DNA of 64,000 nt from Prionace glauca (GCA_037974335.1 CM075760.1:37209609-37273608), one strand, 5' to 3'; positions 31,051 to 42,480 are shown, counted from the first letter of the stretch. The notes: generated by a model from the sequence alone, not told the origin. Translations and numbers: made by a program.

Positions 31051-31899
31051 TTGAATTTCACAGAATTCTGATTTAAACCTGAATTACTCAATTTTAAAAT
31101 GTATGTTAGCTGTATTTTTAAAAACAATTGTAAACTTTAGCCAAAGGCAGGCTGCTGTAAGGCATGATGGTACAGAGACACTTAAATCAGGCTTCAGAAC
31201 AAGGAAGCCACAAAATGTGCCAATGTTTATCAGCTAAGTTTCTAATAGAAAGATTTTCAAGGCATCTTCATGAATAGGATTGATTCACACTGTCCAGATA
31301 AGACAATGCCTTCTCAGGCATGAGAACTTGCATTTGTCTGTTTGGCCAGTGGCAGAGTAAGAACTGGTGGAAACTTTAACTTGGACCTTTGCAGCTAAGC
31401 ATCTGGGGTTGCTAAGCAATAGGGGAAGTGGAGTCAGCAATAGGGGGAAGAAGCATTCAGATTCTATGGACAGATTAAATTCCATTGTGTCGAAGGATAA
31501 AATGCAATTAGCTAAATTACATATGTAATTAATGATGTTTTTGTACAGAAAATGATTGGTTTACACCTCATGAAAGGTGGGAGAATTTGACATGAAGAAT
31601 GTATAATTGATCTATCCTAAGCATTTTACATCAGAGTTATTGCAGAGATCAGGATACTTCTCTTCCAGAGAGGTATTACACTGTCCAATAATATTTCCCT
31701 TCAATCGTTGGTCAAATAAAAGATAACTCTTTAAACTGGGACGCAGGTTTTCGTGAGTCTTTGTGTTGTCTGAAGGTTTTGGCAATATCTGGTCTCCAGT
31801 GGTAATGTACCCAGTGTGTTGAGGGCAATGCACTCAGAATAATCATTGAACACTCAAGCCCGATTCAATCGACAGTTTATTGAGTTACCGTTACCATTA
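31051..31899. other. Intergenic, nothing recognised
   Basis: AT-rich; no gene or named repeat seen. Confidence 0.4.
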
Positions 31900-32334
31900 C
31901 CACCTGTAAAATTTTTGTTCTTTATCTGGGGTTGAGGTGACAACGACAGAATTCTCAGTAATTTCAAATTCCTCCAGGCTACCTGTAAAATTTCCAGATT
32001 TAACTGGTTCGAATAAATCCACAATTACAAACTAAAATAGACATGAGTTTCCGAGTGATTTAAAAACAAATCAACTGATTGCTGAAAGGGTTAACTTTTC
32101 TACAGAGCCTAAAGGGGTGGGGAGTGAGCAGAAAAAAACTTGGCACGCAATTATGGCACTTTACATAATTTCAAAAAAACTTTCTAACAAAACAAACTTG
32201 ATTTTAAACTTTATCTATTCATTTTTTTGTTACATTCCTCAACCTAATTATTGTCATTCGATCAGTTATAGTTAGGGATGGTAACTTCTGTGCTTTATAA
32301 ACTGATTCACTCATTTTGTTAGTTCTACATGGGC

Positions 32335-32910
32335 TCATAAGAACATAAGAACATAAGAAATAGGAGCAGGAGTAGGCCATCTGGCCCTTCGAGCCTGCCC
32401 CGCCATTCAATAAGATCATGGCTGATCTGTCGTGACTCAGCTCCACCTTCCCGCCCTCTCCCCATAACCCTTAATCCCTTCTCTTATCAAAAACCCATCA
32501 ACCCGTTTCTTAAAAATATTTAGCGAGGCAGCCTCCACCACTTCAACGGGCAGAGAATTCCAGAGATTCACCACCCTTTGAGTGAAGAAGTTCCTCCTCA
32601 ACTCTGTTCTAAACCGCCCCCCCTTTATCTTGAGGCTGTGCCCCCTAGTCCTACTGTCTTTTTTGAGCGGGAACAGTCTCTCCACCTCTATCCTATCCAT
32701 CCCATTCATCATCTTATACGTCTCAATGAGATCTCCCCTCATTCTTCTAAACTCTAACGAGTACAAGCCTAGTTTATTCAGCCTCTCCTCATAGCTCAAT
32801 CCCCTCAACTCCGGTATCAGCCGAGTAAACCTCCTCTGCACTCCCTCCAGGGCCAAAACATCCTTGCGCAGGTGCGGCGCCCAAAACTGCACACAGTACT
32901 CTCGGAGAAT
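32335..32910 (-). mobile_element. CR1-type LINE 3' end inserted in D1
   Basis: Open minus-strand frame for LEGVQRRFTRLIPELRGLS to GYGERAGRWS; tail aagaaataggagcaggagta. The duplicon continues on both sides, so the insertion is younger than the duplication. Confidence 0.85.
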
Positions 32911-33004
32911 CAGAAGCCAGACATCTTCATTCTTACCCTTTTTTACCTCTCCCACCACTCTCTCTGTTTTGGGGGAGGGCCGTGGGGATTCCAAATCTCA
33001 TTTT

Positions 33005-33175
33005 ATCATAAAAGTGAAATACTGCGGATGCTGGAAAATCTCAGCAAGTCTGACAGCATCTGTAGAGAGAGAATAGAGTCAATGTCTCGAGTCTGGATGA
33101 CCCTTTATCAGAGCTCTTATGAAGTGTCATCCAGACGCGAAGTGGCTCTATTCTCGAACCGTTTTATCGATCGGT
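33005..33175. repeat. Copy of the interspersed repeat with inverted arms
   Basis: Reads gtgaaatactgcggatgctg, tctcagcaagtctgacagca and ccagacgcgaagtggctc; related to 10.56 kb. Present in D1 and D3. Confidence 0.55.
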
Positions 33176-34499
33176 TTTGTGTTCTTACTTTCCAAATGGC
33201 AGGTAAGAGACCTGTCCGGTACCCATTCGATTTTTTACAGGCCATGATGGGGTAAGATAATAACCATTACGATCTACTCTCAGAGGATCCACTTTTCAGT
33301 CCAGTACTACTTGGAGTATACCATCACTTCACTGACTATCGGGTCACAAATCAGTCACCGTTTTTATCACAAATTTAAGATAAATTAAACAATCCCTGAG
33401 AACACTTCTTAATTTCTTAACCAACTATCTACCACTGTTTGTTGATTGGTCAGACCCCCATTTTTTACAGACTCGGGTATCTCAGCCACTGAACACCAGC
33501 CAGTCCTGGGATAAGTTTAATTCCAACTCATTCTGAGTAAATATTCTCACCAGATCCTCTGTTGGGGCTCTGCTAAGCAGCTTTAATGGTCCTTAATTGC
33601 AGAAACTGAGCAGTCACAGGAATGTGGTCAAGATAGTCCAGCCCCATAATGTCTCACACTCAGTCTGCAGTCCTTCAATTATAACAGAATATGTGTCTGT
33701 ATGTAGCTGCCTCGGCCACTGTCCCAACACTGCCTTCTTGAACTGTTACAATGCCTGTAAATACACCCACAGTGCTATTGGAGTGATTTCCAGCTACACA
33801 TTCCAGACTCACTAACTGTTGGTGGATACCAGATTGATATATTCCATTCAACCACACCCAAGGTGCGTTATCCCAATTTCATTATTGTCCAGACTAATAT
33901 ATTCACAATATCTTTAAAACAGAAATTCAACATTCCCATTTGATTTCAGGTATTAACATATTCTGTTAGTTTGTTCTTTATTGTCAATGTCAGGCTGGGG
34001 TTGTTCCCCTTGGAGCAAAGGAGGTTGAGGGGAGATTTGAAAGAGGTGGACAAGATTCTGACAGGTTTAGATAAGGTGGACAAAGAAAAGTTGTTCCCAT
34101 TCGCTGACGGGACAAGGACGAGGGGGGACACAGATTTAAGGTTTTGAGTCAGAGATGCAGGGGGAGGAATGTGAGGAAGAATATTTTACTGCAGCGAATG
34201 GTATTGACTTGGAACCCGTTCCCTACGAGGGTGGAGGAAGTGGAAACAATCAATTACAAAGGAAATTGGATCGGCATCTGGGGGGGTTTCAAACAGAAAT
34301 ACTGACTAAATATCTCTGACCTTCCTAACACCCTGTCACTCTGTGATTCTTGTTAAATCTGAAACCAGACAATCGCAACAAAGCTCAAAGAGCATCAGCC
34401 CACTGGAGGCAAAGCCATGAAACCAGCCAGTCCAGCAGAAAGAAACCCTCCCCATTGACCAGCTGTGAGAATGAACAAAATGCAGTCCTGGATGTAACT

Positions 34500-34770
34500 G
34501 ACAGCTGAAACAGTAACAGCAGAATCCAACCCTGAATATCACTCGTGAACTTGTTGGTGTCTCAGCAGCTGGGATGAAATTCTGAACCCTTTCTATACAC
34601 TGAGCTGGTGAACGGTTTCTCCCCAATGTGAACACACTGGTGTCTCCACAGGCTGGTTGAATCACTGAATCCCTTCCCAATGCAGAGCAGCTGAACGGTA
34701 ACTCCCAAGTGTGACCACGCTGATGTCTCAGCAAGTGGGATAGTCGAGTGAATCCCTTTCCACACTCAGA
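34500..34770 (-). pseudogene. ZF7 C-terminal finger tail, decaying
   Basis: Three finger remnants follow the ZF7 stop: [19 protein letters not shown], then a shifted FSCSALG finger and a last one ending near cacgagtgata (minus strand). ZF8 carries the homologous end in good order. Confidence 0.75.
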
Positions 34771-35463
34771 TCAGGGTAATGGTCTCTCCCCAGTGTGAAC
34801 TCGCTGGTGTTTCTGTAAAGTGGATAACACAATGAATCCCTTCCCACACTGAGAGCAGGTGAATGGTCTCTCCCCAGTGTGAACTCGCTGGTGTTTATGT
34901 AAAGTGGATAATACAGTGAATCCCTTCCCACAGTGAGAGCAGGTGAATGGCCTCTCCCCAGTGTGAATTCGCTGGTGTGCCTGCAGATTGGATGACTGGT
35001 TGAATCCCTTCCCACACTGAGAGCAGGTGAATGGCTTCTCCCCAGTGTGAACTCGCTGGTGTCTCCGCAGTCTGGATGAGTCAGTGAATCCCTTCCCACA
35101 CTGAGAGCAGGTGAATGGCCTCTCCCCAGTGTGAATTCGCTGGTGTGTCTGCAGAATGGATAACCGGTTGAATCCCTTTCCACACTGAGAGCAGATGAAT
35201 GGCCTCTCCCCAGTGTGAATTCGCTGATGTGTCAGCAGGTTGGATGACTGAGTGAATCCCTTCCCACACTGAGAGCAGGTAAAAGGTTTCTCTCCAGTGT
35301 GAACTTGCTGGTGTGACTGCAGGTGGCAGAACCGAATGAATCCCTCCCCACACTGAGAGCAGATGAATGGCCCCTCTCCAGTGTGGCTGCGCCGATGAGC
35401 TTCCAGCAGAGATGGGTATCTGTATCTCTTCCCACAGTCCCCACATTTCCATGGTTTCTCCAT
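34771..35463 (-). CDS. ZF7, eight-finger C2H2 protein, shortened
   Basis: 230 residues from the ATG at 35463 ([18 protein letters not shown]). Eight uniform fingers, mostly [10 protein letters not shown] with [10 protein letters not shown] linkers; the first linker reads TGEGP. A TGA replaces the first cysteine of finger 9, so the protein ends GERPLP. Close relative of ZF8 (shared CGKRYR first finger and SQCGKGF repeats), apparently the inverted duplicate. The leader and acceptor are present, but the intron is broken about 400 bp upstream and no first exon is seen, so expression is doubtful. Confidence 0.8.
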   Translation of the reverse strand: MEKPWKCGDCGKRYRYPSLLEAHRRSHTGEGPFICSQCGEGFIRFCHLQSHQQVHTGEKPFTCSQCGKGFTQSSNLLTHQRIHTGERPFICSQCGKGFNRLSILQTHQRIHTGERPFTCSQCGKGFTDSSRLRRHQRVHTGEKPFTCSQCGKGFNQSSNLQAHQRIHTGERPFTCSHCGKGFTVLSTLHKHQRVHTGERPFTCSQCGKGFIVLSTLQKHQRVHTGERPLP

Positions 35464-36165
35464 GGTGCAGGTATCCTTGCCTCTCCCTTGGGTGGACAAT
35501 CAGTTGAAGACTCGTCCACTCACGTGTACAGTCTCTCCCCGCTGTGAATGGTGTGATATTTATTCAGGCTGTGTAAATGGTTAAAGCTCTTCCGTCAATG
35601 CACTGGAACACTCTCACTTGAATGTGGAAATGTGTTGATGCTTTTCCAGTCACACTGATGTTTGAAATCTTTTCAAATCTCCTTCCAGGTTCAATGGCCG
35701 ATGATATTCAGGTCCCGAGGAATATGACTCTGCCAGATCTAGACCGCATGTTTGAGATTTCAGCCTGTGATTCCTGTAAAACAAGTTGACACAAGTCATC
35801 AGTGTCAGTACAGGATAGAAATCCAGAACAGACAATTCTACTTTCTGGGGAACATACTTTCCTCTCTCCTTCCCCAAAAGTTGTAAATCTCCATCCCACA
35901 CACTCTCCCTCTATTCTCACTCTGCTGTATCTAATATTCACCCTCCCAATTCTCCTGAAGGTGCTGATTGACAGATCCATGCTCATTGCTTCCTGTCCTG
36001 GAGACACACAGCTGAAAATCTCCATGCAGGATTCCAGACAGATATATGCCCATATGACTGGACTGAAAATGTGTGGAATATACTGACTGGATTCACTTCC
36101 TTTCCCTTCAGTTGCTGCAAGTCCCCAGTCTCCCCCAGAATGAGAAAAGAAAAGGAAAGGGGGCA
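35464..36165 (-). other. ZF7 leader, acceptor and intron block
   Basis: Relic finger ends near 35540. Acceptor ct at 35774-35775 (ttgttttacag). The shared intron block is at 35810-36110; the family intron start appears reversed to about 36165 and then stops without the first exon. Confidence 0.55.
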
Positions 36166-36169
36166 AACT

Positions 36170-36760
36170 CGTCTTGTCATGAGGGGGAAAACTCATCTTG
36201 TAATGAGGCACTATAGATCTGTTATATATTTCCACTCATCAAGTCATTACAGCACAGAAGGAATTCATTCAGTAACTCAAGTCTATGCTGCCTTCTGTTG
36301 AACAATCCAGTCAGTCCCATTCCCCTTCTATATTCCCTTTTCCCTGCAAGTTTATTTCCTTCATGTGCCCATCTCATTTCTGAAATATATTAAAGGGGAC
36401 AGTATAATAATATAGGACAGAGACGTGTCTGATATTGTTATATGGTAGAGATTAGATATATTATTTATGGCTCTGTAATAAAATGCACTTATCTGGTTGT
36501 GTAACACTGGACTGTAGTTACATTATATATTTGGACAAATCTCTTCCCTCAGAGAATTGTTAGTATCTGGCTTCCTCTTCCACGGGGACAAGTGGAGGGA
36601 TTGAATATCTTCAAGGATGATTTAGACAGTTTTTGAATGACAAGGGAGCCAAGACTTATTGGAACAGGCTGGAAAATGGAGAGAAAGCTTAGATGAGGAA
36701 CGATTTCTTCACTCAAGGATGTGGTGAAGTTTTGGATCCCTATTTTGCAAATTGCATCCC
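36170..36760 (+). other. Duplicated flank and LINE scrap
   Basis: Shares tgatattgttatatggtaga and flanks with 22.7 kb; a degenerate CR1 end (tcttccctcagagaattgtt) lies at about 36543-36735. Confidence 0.45.
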
Positions 36761-36789
36761 TTTTTTGCAAATCCTTCCATGACATTATT

Positions 36790-37070
36790 GTTTCCTATTT
36801 CCAGTCGCACCAGTGTTTGGATCTTTTTCTACAGACACACCTACATTCAGGTTCTGTCAGGTTTTGATCTGCTGTCTGGTTTGAGTTTCCCTTCGAAGTT
36901 TGTCATCAAATTTCCTGAAAAAAAATCATCACCGTCAGTCAAGAATAGAAATTAAATGAGAAACGTTTCTCTTGGGTTGAGTTTTCTGTGTGTAAATCCT
37001 CCCCTCTAACTCCCTGTAAAAGGAGTTTCCAAAGTCCATCACTGTCAGTCCAGGATAGAAATTCACAACA
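36790..37070 (-). pseudogene. Two truncated ZNF leader/intron pieces
   Basis: The reversed leader and acceptor region appears twice in a row: tgtctggtttgagtttcc with ccgtcagtcaagaatagaaa, then tgtgtgtaaatcctcccctc with cactgtcagtccaggataga. No finger array is attached. Confidence 0.55.
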
Positions 37071-37079
37071 TTCTCTCCT

Positions 37080-37460
37080 CCTGCTGATAGGGAGCACCGC
37101 GCATGCGCCCTGCTTCTCAACGCCCCGGTAAAGATGGCGGCCGTTAACTCGGGGCCTCCAACTCAGGCATCTGTGGTCGAGGCCCCAAATGTTACGAACG
37201 CAGCACCGAGCACTTATTATTCGGATTTTCCTGAATCCATTGGGTGCTTATAAAGCCTCCTCACCCACCCCGCCGCCTCCATTACCCTCCAGAATAAGCC
37301 GTTTCCCTGGAAACCCGGAACCGATAAAACCACCTTGCTGCGACAACAGCAGCAACACCCACTGCGCATGCACTTTAGGTCTACAGTACGCATGCGCAAA
37401 GTCTGTTGCGAGGATGCATCATATTCTGATTCTCTGTGAACGCTGGGTAAGATAGCCACC
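37080..37460 (+). promoter_or_regulatory. Promoter-like region, copy A
   Basis: NRF1-like cgcgcatgcgcc at about 37097, a YY1-like aagatggcggc at about 37132, further gcgcatgc sites near 37365 and 37391. It is inverted relative to copy B at 38.3-38.75 kb (both read taaagatggcggccg, then a g-t-t-a-a-c or g-g-t-a-a-c stretch). Confidence 0.5.
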
Positions 37461-37904
37461 ATTGAAGTATGTTACTGCATAATCAACATCCTGATCAATC
37501 TTTTCTATTTCCTCTCCAAAGCCTCCACATCCTTCTGGTAGTGTGGCAACCAGAATTGAACACTACATTCCAAGTGCGGCCTAACTAAGTTGGAATCTTC
37601 CTCTGTTCTGTCCACTCGATGACTTTCTTCTGTGAATATCTAGCCGGAGTATTCGACCCTGGTGTGTTTCTTTGTTCATCTTGTTGACGCTAAATATTGA
37701 ATCTTGTGGTTTCAGACACCAGATAATCAAACTCCCAACAACAGTTTATATTTTACTGACTGTATTAATAGCACTGCAATACTACAGAGTATAGTTACCC
37801 CTTCCAGAGAAAGGGAGAATGTTGGGGTGGAGATTATTTCCGAGCTGAATGTGAAAATGGATTCATTCAGTCTTTCCATTTACTGATCGAGAGCACAACT
37901 AACA

Positions 37905-38155
37905 AAGAACAACACAGCACGGGAAACAGGCCCTTCGGCCCAACGAGCCCGCGCCGCCGTCCCATTGTCAGTGACCTATTCATGATTTTAGTCTATGCCT
38001 AATGTGTGTGGATCAGGGAGGTCCAATATAGGGACAATTTGTTACCCAATCAATCAGCCTAAAAGCACATTTTTGGGATGTGGGAGGAAACCGGAGCACC
38101 CGGAGGAAACCCACGCAACCATGGGGAGAACGCGCAAGTCCCCACCAGAGGAAGA
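37905..38155 (-). mobile_element. V-SINE, 5'-truncated
   Basis: Reversed: aacaaagaacaacacagcac tail, cccttcggcccaacgagcc, core ggaaaccggagcacccggag. Confidence 0.8.
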
Positions 38156-38329
38156 CCACTCAACCACTTAACGTTTGCAAAGGGATTTCCTGAGTGGTTA
38201 GTACTAACTTTAAAAGTTCAAAGCATTTGATCCAATTTCAACATTCTTATTGGCGAGGGCAATTTAACTGTTTTATCTAGGAGTACACAAGTCATTTTCT
38301 ATTTCACAAAACCAATGTGAATGGCGGGG

Positions 38330-38760
38330 TGATTACCCAATATTCTCTGCGAATGAGAATATGCCCTATCCACATTACAGCGCCGCCTTGCGCAAGCGCG
38401 GTACCTGGCTCTGACTGGGACATGCGCAGTGTCTGACCCTGACCGGAACATGCGCATTGCGGGCTGTGTCTGGAGCTGCGTGGAGCCGGAGAGAAACAAT
38501 GGGGTGAGGTTCAGTAATGGAGCCGCTGGGTGACCGGGGAGGGATAGAAGCAGCGGAGTGGGCTGGGAGGTTTCATAAACACCTTGTGGATGCCTCAATC
38601 CAGATAATATGTTTGCGGTACCATTTCAATCGGCACCGAATAGAGTCGGAGCTGAGCGGCTCCAGGCCCGCGTTACCGGCCGCCATCTTTATAGGAACAG
38701 TGTACAACAGGGCGCATGCGCTGTGAGCCTGGACTGGTTACCAACTCTCCCGGATTGGAC
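38330..38760. promoter_or_regulatory. Promoter-like region, copy B
   Basis: NRF1-like gacatgcgcagtg and aacatgcgcattg (38420-38460); on the minus strand tataaagatggcggccg at about 38678-38694. On the plus strand a possible donor gggGTGAGG follows at about 38503. No gene body is attached on either side. Confidence 0.5.
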
Positions 38761-38769
38761 TGGAGTCTC

Positions 38770-39220
38770 CAGGAATTTTTTTATTTGTCCATGGGATGTG
38801 GGAGTCGCTGGCTGAGCCAGCATTTATTGTCCATCCCTAATTGTCCTTCAACTGAGTGGTTTGCTTGGCCATCTCAGAGGACATTTTAAGAGTCAACCAC
38901 ATTGCTCTTGATATACAGTTAGACCAGACTGGATAAGGATGGCAGATATTTTTCCTAATTCATTCACACTGTGGGTGTCACTGGCTGGGACAGCATTCAT
39001 CACCCATTCCTACTTGCTCTTGAACTGAGTTTCAGAGGACATTTTAAGACTCAACCACATTGCTGTGGATCTGGAGTCACACATAGATTAGACCAGGTAA
39101 GGAGAGCAGATTTCCCTCCCTCAAAGACATTAGTGAACGAGATGGGACGTTTCATGGTCATCAGTAGGCTTTTAGTTCCAGATTTTAATTATATTCAAAA
39201 TTTACCATACCATTCACCAT
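38770..39220 (-). mobile_element. tRNA-headed SINE family, 3' part with internal duplication
   Basis: Two successive reversed copies of the SINE body (cagcatttattgtccatccc; tttaagactcaaccacattg), then ccagattttaattatattca. Same family as 2.95-3.25 kb. Confidence 0.65.
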
Positions 39221-39224
39221 AGGA

Positions 39225-39385
39225 TCATAGAATGCCTACAGTGCAGAATTTTCCCCATTAAGTATGCACTGACTCTCCAACAAAGCAGCTTCCCTGACCC
39301 ACTTCCCAGCCCTATCCCTGTAACCATGTGCATTTAGCATGGGTAATCCACCTAACCTACACATCTTTGGTCTGTGGGATTCAAA
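39225..39385 (-). mobile_element. V-SINE 3' half
   Basis: Reversed: gatcatagaatgcctacagt, cctgtaaccatgtgcattta, ccacctaacctacacatctt. Confidence 0.7.
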
Positions 39386-39689
39386 CCTGAATTTCTGGAA
39401 AATTGTCTGGACATTAAAATATATACTTTTTTGTAATTGTTCTTTGAATATTTCTTTTCACTGGCTATTAAAATATTGACAACAGATGAAGGTTGTTTGG
39501 TTGACTGTCAGTCATTATCCTGTAAAGTGATGAGTCTTTTTGCTTTTCAATTGGCCTAGGAAAGCAGTATGGGATTGATGTGTTGACTGATTAGTGGTTG
39601 AGGATGGGGGCAATATAAAAGATGTGATAAAACATCCAGGAACTCATTGAATCACAGTTTGTGATTATAGAAGAGAGAATGTTGTGAAT
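39386..39689. other. Intergenic, intron-like end
   Basis: AT-rich; its last part (gtgaatttctatcctggact) is the end of a family intron 1. Confidence 0.4.
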
Positions 39690-39945
39690 TTCTATCCTGG
39701 ACTGACAGTGATGGTTTCTGTAAATTTACAGGGTGCTCGAAGTGGAGAATTGACAGACAGGAAACACAAATCAAACATCACATCGTGATCTGACTGAGTC
39801 ATTCAACACAACAGGACCTGAATGTCAGCAGAATCTGAATGTGGAATGTTACAGGTTTGTTCATTCTGTCAGAGAGAAGATTTCAGGTCTTACTGTAACT
39901 GGAAAAGCCCTGAGATTCACAAATCCTGGTGAGGAAGCACCTCTG
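39690..39945 (+). pseudogene. Truncated ZNF leader exon
   Basis: Acceptor aatttacag near 39732, then the family leader (caaatcaaacatcacatc, ggacctgaatgtcagcag, ttactgtaactggaaaagcc). It stops before the relic finger and no finger array follows. Confidence 0.6.
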
Positions 39946-40356
39946 CTCAGAATGGTAGAGGTTTGGACTCTCTTCTACAAAAGGCAGTTGATGCGAAATT
40001 AGTTACAACCTTTAAATCTTGAGATGGATAATTTTTTTGTCAAACCCTCTTCAATCCTCCTCCAAATCTCTCTCAGGTCTATACCCCCCTCACTGCCCAA
40101 AGCCTCTTCAGCGCCGTCCAAATCCCTCTCAGCGCACAATCTCTCAAAGTGCCCTCCTACTGAATATCCCTCTCAGTTCTCTCCCACCCTTCCTGGCAAA
40201 CCCCACTCCCTCCCTGTGAACAGCCCCTAGACAGACTGACAGACACCCCTCTCTTCCCCCCCAATCAATCCCCCTCCACTCCCCCTGTAAACAGCTCCTG
40301 GTCGAGTTGGATGTGGAAACTCTGCTCAAATGATGAATTCCCTGACACTGTTATAA
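39946..40356. other. LINE scrap and pyrimidine-rich stretch
   Basis: A short CR1 end (gtagaggtttggactctctt) is followed by a C/T-rich run of repeated ccctctcag-like segments at about 40040-40300. No gene. Confidence 0.4.
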
Positions 40357-40832
40357 CATGATGTAGAGATGCTGGCGTTGGACTGGGGTAAACACAGTAA
40401 GAAGTCTCACAACACCAGGTTAAAGTCCAACCAGTTTATTTGATAGCAATGCCACAAGCTTTCGGAAACGGTGTTCCTTCATCAGGTGTGTGCAAGGTTC
40501 TGATCAGAGAAGGGCGTATAGAGACACACACAGTTTACAGAATATGGATTATAATGCAAGTCTTTACAGCCAACCTGCTATTCAAGTCTTAAAGATGCAG
40601 ACAATGTGAGTGGAGATAGCATTAGCATAGGTTAAAGAGATGTGTATTGTCTCCAGGCAGGACAGTAAGTGAGATTTTACAAGCCCAGGCAAGTTGTGGG
40701 GGTTACAAATAGTGCGACATGAACCCCAGATCCCGGTTAAGGTCATCCTCGTGTGCGGAACTTGGCTATCAGTCTCTGCTCAGCGACTCTGTGCTGTCGT
40801 GTTTCGTGAAGGCTGCCTTGGAGAATGCTGAA
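40357..40832 (-). mobile_element. Penelope-like element 3' end
   Basis: Reversed 3' UTR (gatgctggcgttggactggg, ccaccagg-like end acaacaccaggttaaagtcc) and, at the right, the end of the GIY-YIG domain (ctatcagtctctgctcagcg encodes AEQRLI-type residues). 5'-truncated where family intron sequence begins. Confidence 0.8.
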
Positions 40833-41413
40833 GTGAGTCCAGTGTGTACATTCTACACATTTTTAGTCCAGTCATATGGGCATTGATCTGTCTGGCAGCC
40901 TGCATGGAGATTTTCAGCTCTGTGTCTCCAGGACAGAAAGCAGTGAGCAGGGATCTGTCAATTAGCCTCAATCAACACCTTCAGGAGAATTGGGAAGAGT
41001 GAATACTAGATATAGCAGAGTGAGAATGGAGGGAGAGTGTGGAATGGAGATTTACAGCTTTTGGGGAATGACAGAGGAAAGAATGTGCCATTGAAACTTG
41101 AATTGTCTGTTCTGAATTTCTATTCTGTACTGACGCTGATGACTTCTGTAAACTCCTTTTACAGAATATTAGAAGGTGAGGATGACAGACAGAAATCTCA
41201 AACCAAATGTCACACCAACATCTGACAGAGTCACGCAATTCATGAGGACCTGAATATCACTGACCTACGAATCCAGAAGGAGAAATCTTCCTCTGTTCTG
41301 TCTGCTTCAGAAGATTTGAAACATCAGGGTGGCTGGAAAAGCACCAAGACACACACACACCCAAGTGAGAGTGTTCGAGTGCACTGAGTGTGGGAAGAGC
41401 TTTAACCAGTTGC
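40833..41413 (+). pseudogene. Truncated ZNF intron and leader fused to P5
   Basis: Intron 1 from gaagtgagtccagtgtgtac, acceptor cttttacag near 41163, then leader and half of the relic finger ([13 protein letters not shown]). At about 41413 it changes without a gap into the opposite-strand intron start of another unit (aaatggaaagggggcgaaaa). Confidence 0.65.
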
Positions 41414-41439
41414 AAGAAATGGAAAGGGGGCGAAAAGAA

Positions 41440-42480
41440 AGTGTTTTACTCACAGATGTTGCAGACAGGGGGAAGGTGGAGTCTGTCTGAATCTCAATCT
41501 TCGTTCACACAAAGCCCGCACTCTGATTGGCTGGAAGACCAGAGTCCTTCCGGTGCTCCAACTCTTCCCATGGTTAACAGCTCAGCATGTAGGTTAGTGG
41601 GTGGGCAGAGCCCCGCACATGCACAGTTTCCCCGCTCCCTTGGACATGCGCAGTCTCAGGAGGGGGAGATCATCGAGTGGCTTCTCGCTCTGGCTGGAGC
41701 CACCAGTCACTTGTTTGGAAACCTTGGCTTGAGGAGGGGCAGGGGGAGGGGAACAATGGGTGGGGGCGGGGCTCCCGGGAGGGGAACAGTGGGTGGGGGC
41801 GGGGCTCCCGGGAGGGGAACAGTGGGTGGGGGCGGGGCTCCCGGGAGGGGAACAGTGGGTGGGGTCGGGGCTCCCGGGAGGGGAACAGTGGGTGGGGGCG
41901 GGGCTCCCGGTAGGGGAACAGTGGGTGGGGGCGGGGCTCCCGGGAGGGGAACAGTGGGTGGGGGCGGGGCTCCCGGGAGGGGAACAGTGGGTGGGGGCGG
42001 GGCTCCCGGGAGGGGAACAGTGGGTGGGGGCGGGGCTCCCGGGAGGGGAACAGTGGGTGGGGGCAGGGCTCCCGGGAGGGGAACAGTGGGTGGGGCGGGG
42101 ATCCCGGGAGGGGAACAATGGGTGGGGGCGGGGCTCCCGGGAGGGGAACAATGGGTGGGGGCGGGGCTACCGGGAGGGGAACAATGCGTGGGGGCGGGGC
42201 TCCCGGGAGAGGAACAATGGGAGGGGGCGGGGCTCCTGGGAGGGGAACAATGGGTGGGGGCGGGGCTCCCGGGAGGGGAACAATGGGAAGGGGCGGGGCT
42301 CCTGGGAGGGGAACAATGGGTAGGGGCGGGGCTCCCGGGCCTGTGCACTGGAATCCGGAGATGTCACATGGAGCAGAGAGATTCCTATTGGCTGATACAG
42401 GCAGAGCTCTGTTGTGATGTCACAAGAGTTCTCCAATGAGCTTCAGGCTGAAACTCCCTCCTCTGTGCAACATCTGGGAG
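41440..42480. promoter_or_regulatory. Bidirectional-type promoter P5 upstream of ZF8
   Basis: Minus first exon at about 41515-41452 with an intact donor (actcac, 41449-41454) but no minus gene. Plus first exon at about 42433-42470 (gagcttcaggctgaaactcc). CCAAT boxes at about 41525 and 42433, tgcgcag near 41648, and a CRE-like tgatgtca near 42416. The plus donor reads gggagg where P3 and P6 have gtgagt; a possible substitute, GTAAGG, is at 42553. Confidence 0.65.
41744..42339 (+). repeat. 33-bp GC-box minisatellite, 18 copies
   Basis: Units of 33 bases (one of 32) start at 41752, 41785 and so on to 42312; each has aacaRtgggtgggggcgggg and ctcccgggagggg. Ten adjacent units carry aacagt, the others aacaat. 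The same unit occurs once in P1 and twice in P3 and P6. Confidence 0.92.

Larger units (their letters stand above)
31900..34499 (-). repeat. Duplicon copy D1, 3' flank of ZF7
   Basis: Sequence downstream of ZF7 that recurs inverted after ZF8 (D2) and in the same orientation after ZF11 (D3). Markers: ggggtggggagtgagcagaa at about 32110, gttgattggtcagaccc at 33440, tgtgtctgtatgtagctgcc at 33690, and a CR1 remnant at 33990-34290. A LINE at 32335-32910 is found only in this copy. Confidence 0.75.

Noticed and set aside
41744-42339. Regular 33-bp repeats resembling a CRISPR array
   Set aside because: Units are head to tail without unique spacers, and the genome is animal.
41390-42439. 349-codon glycine-rich frame and antisense proline-rich frames (to 213 codons) at 41.6-42.35 kb
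   Set aside because: They are translations of the 33-bp promoter minisatellite; the unit is 11 codons, so all frames stay open.
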